This document shows positions 6,891 through 10,712 of a stretch of 10,712 bases of DNA, piece by piece. Origin of the DNA: Actinomycetes bacterium (GTDB taxonomy: Bacteria; Actinomycetota; Actinomycetes; Actinomycetales; JAJYRW01); NCBI GenBank assembly GCA_021793895.1, contig JAJYRW010000029.1, positions 1 to 10,712 of the forward strand, read 5' to 3'. Below the pieces are notes generated by a model. That model made no database searches. It saw nothing but the letters and a program-made list of their open reading frames with translations, and was not told the DNA's origin. The position numbers were made by a program, and so were the translations under genes. Numbering within the stretch: the first letter of the stretch is position 1; every line of letters begins with the position of its first letter.

Positions 6891-7922
6891 AGCATTCCTC
6901 CTGATGATCTTCCTCGTTCACCCACCGGGCGCCTCCCGCAGTGGGTAATTGATGAGGCCCAGGCAAGGAATCCCGAGGCAGCCCCGCCGCGCGACTGGGA
7001 AGAAACCCCGCCCCGGGCGACGCCGCCGCTTTATCAGCCATATTCGGGTGGAATGCCACCCCACCTCAGCCGGCGCCAGCAGCGTAAGTGGCGCAAGCAA
7101 AATCGCATCCATCGCCGGCGAACGCGGCGCGGGCGGGGCGTGCGGGCGATTTCACTCCTGCTCATTTTGGGCTTGCTCACGCTCGTGGGATACCGCGTTT
7201 TCAACTACCCCGGCGGGGTGACGGCCGCCTGGGATGACCTGTACTCCACCCTCACGGCTGATCCGCTGGGTTCTCGGACTCCGAAGGACGGCCCGCCGCT
7301 TGCCGAACCGCCGACGATCGAAAACCCCAGCTCGGCATACGAATTTTGGAGCGTAGATAATGGCGAAGAAGCCGATCGCGATGACCCGACCCGCTGGTCC
7401 TCATGTGAGCCGATTCGCTACATGGTGAACCCCAAACACGGCGATGATTACTTCGTCGACTGGGTGGAATACGCGGTGGAGGAAGTCGCCGCCGCCACGG
7501 GCCTGGTTTTTGTCTACGAGGGCGTCACGGGCCAAGCGCCCACTTCGGAGTCCGACTTTGACCTCAACACCGCCGAGGAGTGGGACCCGGTGGTGATTCA
7601 ATTCGCCAATGAGGAGCAGATCCCCGACCTGGAAGGTTCAGTCGCCGGTTTGGCCCAGGTGCGCCAAATTGAAAACACCTATACCGGAACAACGCGCTAC
7701 GTTACCGGCAACATCTACCTCGATGAGACGCTCATTTATGAGCCGGCCGTTAACCAAGAGCCGGCCTATGTGCGCGTGTTGCGCCACGAGTTGGGCCACC
7801 TTGTTGGTCTGGGGCACGTGGACGACACGACCCAGTTGATGCATGAAACGCCCACCGTCCATGAGTTTCAAGACGGTGACCTAACCGGTCTTTCTAAACT
7901 GGGTGGCGGTCCCTGCCGCTGA
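6888..7922 (+). CDS. membrane-anchored matrixin-like (metzincin) zinc metalloprotease
   Basis: The product has about 344 residues. An N-terminal cytoplasmic region of about 85 residues is rich in Pro and ends in a very basic Arg/Lys stretch. One membrane span follows at about 87-105, which makes it a type II membrane protein with the enzyme outside the cell. The catalytic site is HELGHLVGLGH at 300-310, a perfect HExxHxxGxxH zinc motif, with the Met-turn candidate at Met318 (LMHE). The entry strand PIRYMVN at about 175-181 is typical of matrixin domains. Cys173 and Cys343 could form a disulfide. The family (M10-like) cleaves peptide bonds; the target is unknown. No propeptide Cys switch is evident. 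Start ATG 6888 fits the promoter; an in-frame GTG at 6867 would fall inside the promoter spacer. GC content is high (70% at 7081-7140). Confidence 0.88.
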   Translation: MSIPPDDLPRSPTGRLPQWVIDEAQARNPEAAPPRDWEETPPRATPPLYQPYSGGMPPHLSRRQQRKWRKQNRIHRRRTRRGRGVRAISLLLILGLLTLVGYRVFNYPGGVTAAWDDLYSTLTADPLGSRTPKDGPPLAEPPTIENPSSAYEFWSVDNGEEADRDDPTRWSSCEPIRYMVNPKHGDDYFVDWVEYAVEEVAAATGLVFVYEGVTGQAPTSESDFDLNTAEEWDPVVIQFANEEQIPDLEGSVAGLAQVRQIENTYTGTTRYVTGNIYLDETLIYEPAVNQEPAYVRVLRHELGHLVGLGHVDDTTQLMHETPTVHEFQDGDLTGLSKLGGGPCR

Positions 7923-7933
7923 TAAGGAGTCGT

Positions 7934-8707
7934 ATGTCCCGCACGTTCACCAAGCACCGCGCCGATGCGCCCAGCGGATTTTTTCAATGCGAAGCGGCCG
8001 GCTTGGATTGGCTGCGGGTGGCGGGCGGCCCGCGCGTGGTCCAAGTTCAGGACTATTCCGAAACCGAACTTGAGTTGGAATTTTTACCCGCCGGCGTTCC
8101 TACGGCACCGGCCGCTTTTGATTTTGGACGGCGCCTGGCCCACCTACATCAAAACGTCACCACCGGTTTCGGTGCTGTGCCACCAAACTGGAATGGGAAC
8201 TGGTTTTTCGGGCCGCTGGCCGATGTGTATGAAATTCCGGTGCGTGAATACCCGACCTGGAGCCAGTTCTTCACCGCATCGCGTCTCGCGCCCCTGCGAG
8301 ACTTCTTAGAAGATACGGGCCAGTTGGATCCGCGGCTTGCTCGCGGCCTTGACGCGCTGCAAGAGGGCATCGTTGCTGAAAATTGGGGCAGCGACGCGCC
8401 GCCTGTTCGCGTTCATGGTGACCTGTGGGCTGGAAATCTCATGTGGTCGCAAGGGGAGGCCGTGTTGATTGACCCCGCCGCCCACGCCAACCATCCCTAC
8501 ACCGACTTGGCGATGCTGGAACTGTTTGGCTGCCCGCACCTAAACGACATTTTGGCCGGCTACGCCCAGATTTCAGATCTGCCGCCGCCCAGCAACTTTG
8601 ACCTTGCCGTGCATCAGGTGTTTCCCATCGGCATGCACGTCGTGCTTTTTGGAGCGGGCTACCGTCCGCACCTAGATGGGCTGCTTGCCCGCGTCTTGGA
8701 TGTCTAA
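7934..8707 (+). CDS. fructosamine/ketosamine-3-kinase family protein, short form
   Basis: This 257-residue protein belongs to the fructosamine kinase family. Members phosphorylate sugar-amine adducts (ketosamines) on proteins or small molecules, which leads to their breakdown, a form of glycation repair. The catalytic loop VHGDLWAGNLMW is at 160-171 and the metal-binding motif LIDPAAHANHPYTDLAMLELFG at about 178-199 (Asp180). FTK at 5-7 aligns with the FVK that holds the ATP-binding Lys in E. coli YniA, followed by the family-like AEA/EAAGLDWL helix. The protein therefore lacks the first 30 or so residues, including the glycine-rich strands, of the usual 286-290-residue form. I recall similar short versions in other actinobacteria, so it is probably not a broken gene. 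AAGGAG at 7924-7929 precedes ATG 7934, which follows the protease stop by 11 bases, so the two form an operon. Its last 36 bases overlap nadC on the other strand. Confidence 0.88.
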   Translation: MSRTFTKHRADAPSGFFQCEAAGLDWLRVAGGPRVVQVQDYSETELELEFLPAGVPTAPAAFDFGRRLAHLHQNVTTGFGAVPPNWNGNWFFGPLADVYEIPVREYPTWSQFFTASRLAPLRDFLEDTGQLDPRLARGLDALQEGIVAENWGSDAPPVRVHGDLWAGNLMWSQGEAVLIDPAAHANHPYTDLAMLELFGCPHLNDILAGYAQISDLPPPSNFDLAVHQVFPIGMHVVLFGAGYRPHLDGLLARVLDV

Positions 8708-9532
8708 CCCGATATCGAGAATCGGTGCGCTATGGGTAAGCCAGCCACACGAGATTAGATCCACGCCGGCATCGGCAACGGCCCGAATTTGGGCGGGTGA
8801 GATGCGGCCCGAGGCCTCGGTCACCGCTTGGCCCCTGATCAGGCTCACCGCTGTTGCCAAAGTCGGCGGTTCCATATTGTCCAGCAACACCGCATCAACG
8901 CCGATTTCCAGCGCCTCGGTGAGCTGAGCGATGGTCCCGACCTCGATCTGAATTTTGACCATGTGCCCCACGCGGGCTTTCGCGGCCTGCAAAGCCGCGG
9001 AAATGCCACCGGCAATTGCAATGTGGTTGTCTTTAATGAGCACCGCATCATCGAGCCCGAATCGATGATTGGTGCCGCCTCCGGTCCGAACCGCATATTT
9101 TTCTAGCCCGCGCAGACCGGGCGTTGTCTTTCGCGTGCAACAAACCCGCGCTTTGGTGCCTGCAATAGCTGCGACCAGCTGGGCGGTAGCGGTGGCTATG
9201 CCACTGAGGTGGCTTAAGAAGTTCAATGCCGTGCGCTCAGCTGTTAGCAGGGCGGCTGCCGGCCCCCTAATAGAAGCAATATGCCCTCCAGCGTGCACCT
9301 GCGCTCCGTCTAAGAGAATTTCCTGCATCTCAATTTCGGGGCTCGCCATATCAAATACCATGCGCGCGACTTCAATACCGGCCACTACGCCTTCATCGCG
9401 GGCGATAAGCGCCGCTGCGGCCTGACGGTCAGGTGGAATAGTCGCCTCACTCGTTAAATCGCCGCCGCGCCCTAGGTCTTCCAGCAGCGCGGCGCGCGCA
9501 ATCGGCTCCACAAGTAGGGGCGTGAGTGACAC
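8672..9532 (-). CDS. nadC: nicotinate-nucleotide pyrophosphorylase (quinolinate phosphoribosyltransferase, carboxylating)
   Basis: This 286-residue cytoplasmic enzyme converts quinolinate and PRPP to nicotinate mononucleotide, CO2 and pyrophosphate, the last dedicated step of de novo NAD synthesis. Visible motifs are ERTALNFLSHLSG at 99-111 (Arg100), TRKTTPGLR at 133-141, EKYAVRTGGGTNHRFGL at 144-160, LIKDNH at 165-170, EVGT at 197-200, LLDN at 216-219, EASG at 239-242 and GWLTHS at 263-268. Length is typical for the family. The GTG start directly follows the nadA stop (TAG then GTG, no gap), with GGAGG 8 bases upstream inside nadA, so the two genes are translationally coupled. The 3' end overlaps the convergent kinase gene by 36 bases, and no terminator is visible. 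Confidence 0.95.
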   Translation of the reverse strand: MSLTPLLVEPIARAALLEDLGRGGDLTSEATIPPDRQAAAALIARDEGVVAGIEVARMVFDMASPEIEMQEILLDGAQVHAGGHIASIRGPAAALLTAERTALNFLSHLSGIATATAQLVAAIAGTKARVCCTRKTTPGLRGLEKYAVRTGGGTNHRFGLDDAVLIKDNHIAIAGGISAALQAAKARVGHMVKIQIEVGTIAQLTEALEIGVDAVLLDNMEPPTLATAVSLIRGQAVTEASGRISPAQIRAVADAGVDLISCGWLTHSAPILDIGLDIQDAGKQPI

Positions 9533-10510
9533 CTACGACACCTCCAACATGCGCTCGACCGCGCGGCGAGCGCGTTCGGCGACGTCACGTGCAATTGTGA
9601 CCTCATGCTGCATCGTTTCTAGGCTGCGGCGAATCTTGGCCAAAGAATTGCGCTTCATATGCGGGCACAGATTGCACGGGCGCACGAAATCGACCTGCGG
9701 GTGGTCAATAGCCACGTTGTCACTCATGGAGCACTCGGTAATGAGCGCTACCTGCCGCGGCTGGCGCTCAGATACAAAATTCGACATCTGTGCGGTCGAA
9801 CCGGAGTGGTCGGCTTCATCCACCACCTCGGGAGGACACTCCGGATGAGCCAGCACGACGACGTCGGGGTGATCCTTGCGAATCTGCTGCACATCTTGCG
9901 GGGTGAAGCGCTCGTGGACCTCGCAGCGCCCCGCCCAGGTAATGATTTCCACCCCGGTTTCCCGGGCAATATTCTTTGCCAAGTACTCATCGGGAATCAT
10001 GATTACTTTTTCAACGCCCAGTGACTCGATCACCTTCACGGCATTGCCCGAGGTACAGCAAATATCACTTTCCGCCTTTACCGCCGCGGACGTGTTCACG
10101 TACGTAACTACGGGAACCCCGGGATGTTGTGCGCGCAGCGTGCGCACATCTGCCGCGGTGATCGACTCTGCTAAGGAGCAGCCGGCGAGCGGGTCAGGAA
10201 TCAAGACCTTCTTCGCCGGGTTAAGCAATTTGGCTGTCTCTGCCATGAAGTGCACGCCAGCTAAAACAATTACCTCCGCCTCGACATGCTCTGCTTCTCG
10301 AGCAAGGGCGAGGGAATCACCCGAAATATCGGCGACCGTGTGGAAGATTTCTGGCGTTTGGTAATTATGCGCCAAGATCACCGCGTTTTTCTCTTGCTTG
10401 AGTCGCAAGACTTCCAGGGCATCCTCGGCGAATACGGGCCATTCCACGGCCGGGATTACTTGTCGGACTTTTTCGTATAGATCAGCAGCGAGCAAGGGAG
10501 TTTCGGCCAT
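9533..10510 (-). CDS. nadA: quinolinate synthase
   Basis: This 325-residue [4Fe-4S] enzyme condenses iminoaspartate with dihydroxyacetone phosphate to quinolinate. Hallmarks in order are ILAHNYQTPEI at about 45-55, DISGDSLALA at about 61-70, PDPLAGCSLAES at about 105-116, SDICCTSGNAVKV at about 148-160, AGRCEVHERFTP at about 193-204, AHPECPPEVV at about 221-230 and RPCNLCPHMKRN at about 277-288. Candidate cluster ligands include Cys111, Cys196 or Cys225, and Cys279 or Cys282; which three are used cannot be fixed by eye. I chose ATG at 10510 (MAETPLLAADLYEK) with AAGGAG 10 bases upstream. An ATG at 10585 would add 25 residues unlike the family and start inside the repeat region. NadB, the usual iminoaspartate source, is not next to it. 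Confidence 0.95.
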   Translation of the reverse strand: MAETPLLAADLYEKVRQVIPAVEWPVFAEDALEVLRLKQEKNAVILAHNYQTPEIFHTVADISGDSLALAREAEHVEAEVIVLAGVHFMAETAKLLNPAKKVLIPDPLAGCSLAESITAADVRTLRAQHPGVPVVTYVNTSAAVKAESDICCTSGNAVKVIESLGVEKVIMIPDEYLAKNIARETGVEIITWAGRCEVHERFTPQDVQQIRKDHPDVVVLAHPECPPEVVDEADHSGSTAQMSNFVSERQPRQVALITECSMSDNVAIDHPQVDFVRPCNLCPHMKRNSLAKIRRSLETMQHEVTIARDVAERARRAVERMLEVS

Positions 10511-10568
10511 GAATATTGGGCTCCTTAGAAAGAACACGCGAGCGAACACCGCTGCCGTGGCAGCCATT

Positions 10569-10607
10569 ATGCTTAATCTGAGCATTTAATATACTGCATT
10601 TGAGCAT
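10569..10607. promoter_or_regulatory. TGAGCAT repeats upstream of nadA, possible operator
   Basis: TGAGCAT occurs at 10579-10585 and 10601-10607, a 22-base spacing that puts both on about the same DNA face. The first copy is also the right half of the inverted repeat ATGCT-N7-AGCAT at 10569-10585. The region is A+T rich, with minus-strand -10-like hexamers TATATT (10593-10588) and CATAAT (10571-10566). This places the repeats over the likely nadA promoter. NAD synthesis genes are often controlled by repressors such as NrtR, NiaR or NadQ; I cannot match the repeat to any of these with confidence. Confidence 0.45.
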
Positions 10608-10646
10608 AACTGCCTAGTTCCGGATTTTCGGGCAGTGCGCAATGCA

Positions 10647-10667
10647 GGTCGCCCGGCGCGGGCGACC
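10647..10667. repeat. perfect 9-bp inverted repeat (GC-rich hairpin)
   Basis: GGTCGCCCG at 10647-10655 is the exact complement of CGGGCGACC at 10659-10667, with a three-base loop, GCG. No T run follows on either strand, so it is not a classical terminator. It could be a U-less terminator of an upstream minus-strand gene, an operator, or a structured leader. Confidence 0.6.
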
Positions 10668-10712
10668 ACAAATGATTCGCGAGGCGGCGGTGCTTATGAT
10701 CAGCTGCACTTG

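Larger units (their letters stand above)
10511..10712. other. nadA upstream region, no confident gene
   Basis: Apart from the repeats and hairpin described, no gene is assigned. Two frames stay open to the window edge. One is a plus-strand frame from ATG 10642 (reading MQVARRGRPQ onward), which lacks a ribosome site. The other is a minus-strand frame entering at the edge and stopping at a TAA near 10574. Either could be the end of a real gene, but about 70-140 bases are too few to decide. Confidence 0.4.

Noticed and set aside
10511..10585. 25-residue N-terminal extension of NadA from ATG 10585
   Set aside because: It begins within the repeat region, does not match the family N-terminus, and AAGGAG supports the start at 10510.
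10642..10712. Possible plus-strand gene starting at ATG 10642, such as a regulator divergent from nadA
   Set aside because: Only 23 codons are visible, there is no ribosome site, and it runs through a perfect hairpin; no family can be recognised.

Overview
The window looks like chromosomal DNA from a moderate-to-high-GC Gram-positive bacterium, most likely an actinomycete (Actinomycetota). This is inferred from GC-rich coding regions with GTG starts, an actinobacterial-style lipoprotein ABC transporter, an apparently leaderless protease gene, a short fructosamine-kinase family protein and a nadA-nadC pair. Genus cannot be settled from the sequence. There is no tRNA, rRNA, CRISPR array, transposase or integrase. 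Ten protein genes are supported.

Left part (1-6208), all plus strand: an amine-utilisation-like locus. It starts with an ornithine-cyclodeaminase/mu-crystallin family protein of the 'tyramine oxidase subunit B' type (86-1207). A 213-base gap with several palindromes follows, then an unusually A+T-rich OsmC-family gene (1421-1957). After that comes a complete PotDBCA-type importer: substrate-binding lipoprotein (2075-3163), two permeases (3199-4038 and 4035-4898) and an ATPase (4913-6118). The four transporter genes are tightly packed and should import a polyamine or similar small cationic amine. The block ends in a 15-bp terminator hairpin whose left arm is present as an exact 20-bp tandem duplication (6125-6204).

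Middle (6209-8707): a minus-strand six-span membrane protein resembling DUF7010 converges on that terminator. Divergent from it is a plus-strand pair: a membrane-anchored metzincin (matrixin-like zinc protease, 6888-7922) and, 11 bases later, a fructosamine/ketosamine-3-kinase family protein (7934-8707). The protease gene has a promoter-like pair placed so that its mRNA would begin at the start codon.

Right part (8672-10712): nadA and nadC on the minus strand, abutting with no gap and without nadB between them, for de novo NAD synthesis. The 3' end of nadC overlaps the 3' end of the kinase gene by 36 bases, tail to tail. Upstream of nadA lie TGAGCAT repeats, a possible operator, and further out a perfect 9-bp hairpin. 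No gene can be called with confidence in the last 200 bases.

I do not see a clearly new defence or mobile system. The points most worth a second look are the OsmC protein in an amine-import locus without its resolving cysteine, the duplicated terminator arm, the leaderless protease gene paired with the short kinase, and the repeat-bearing nadA upstream region.
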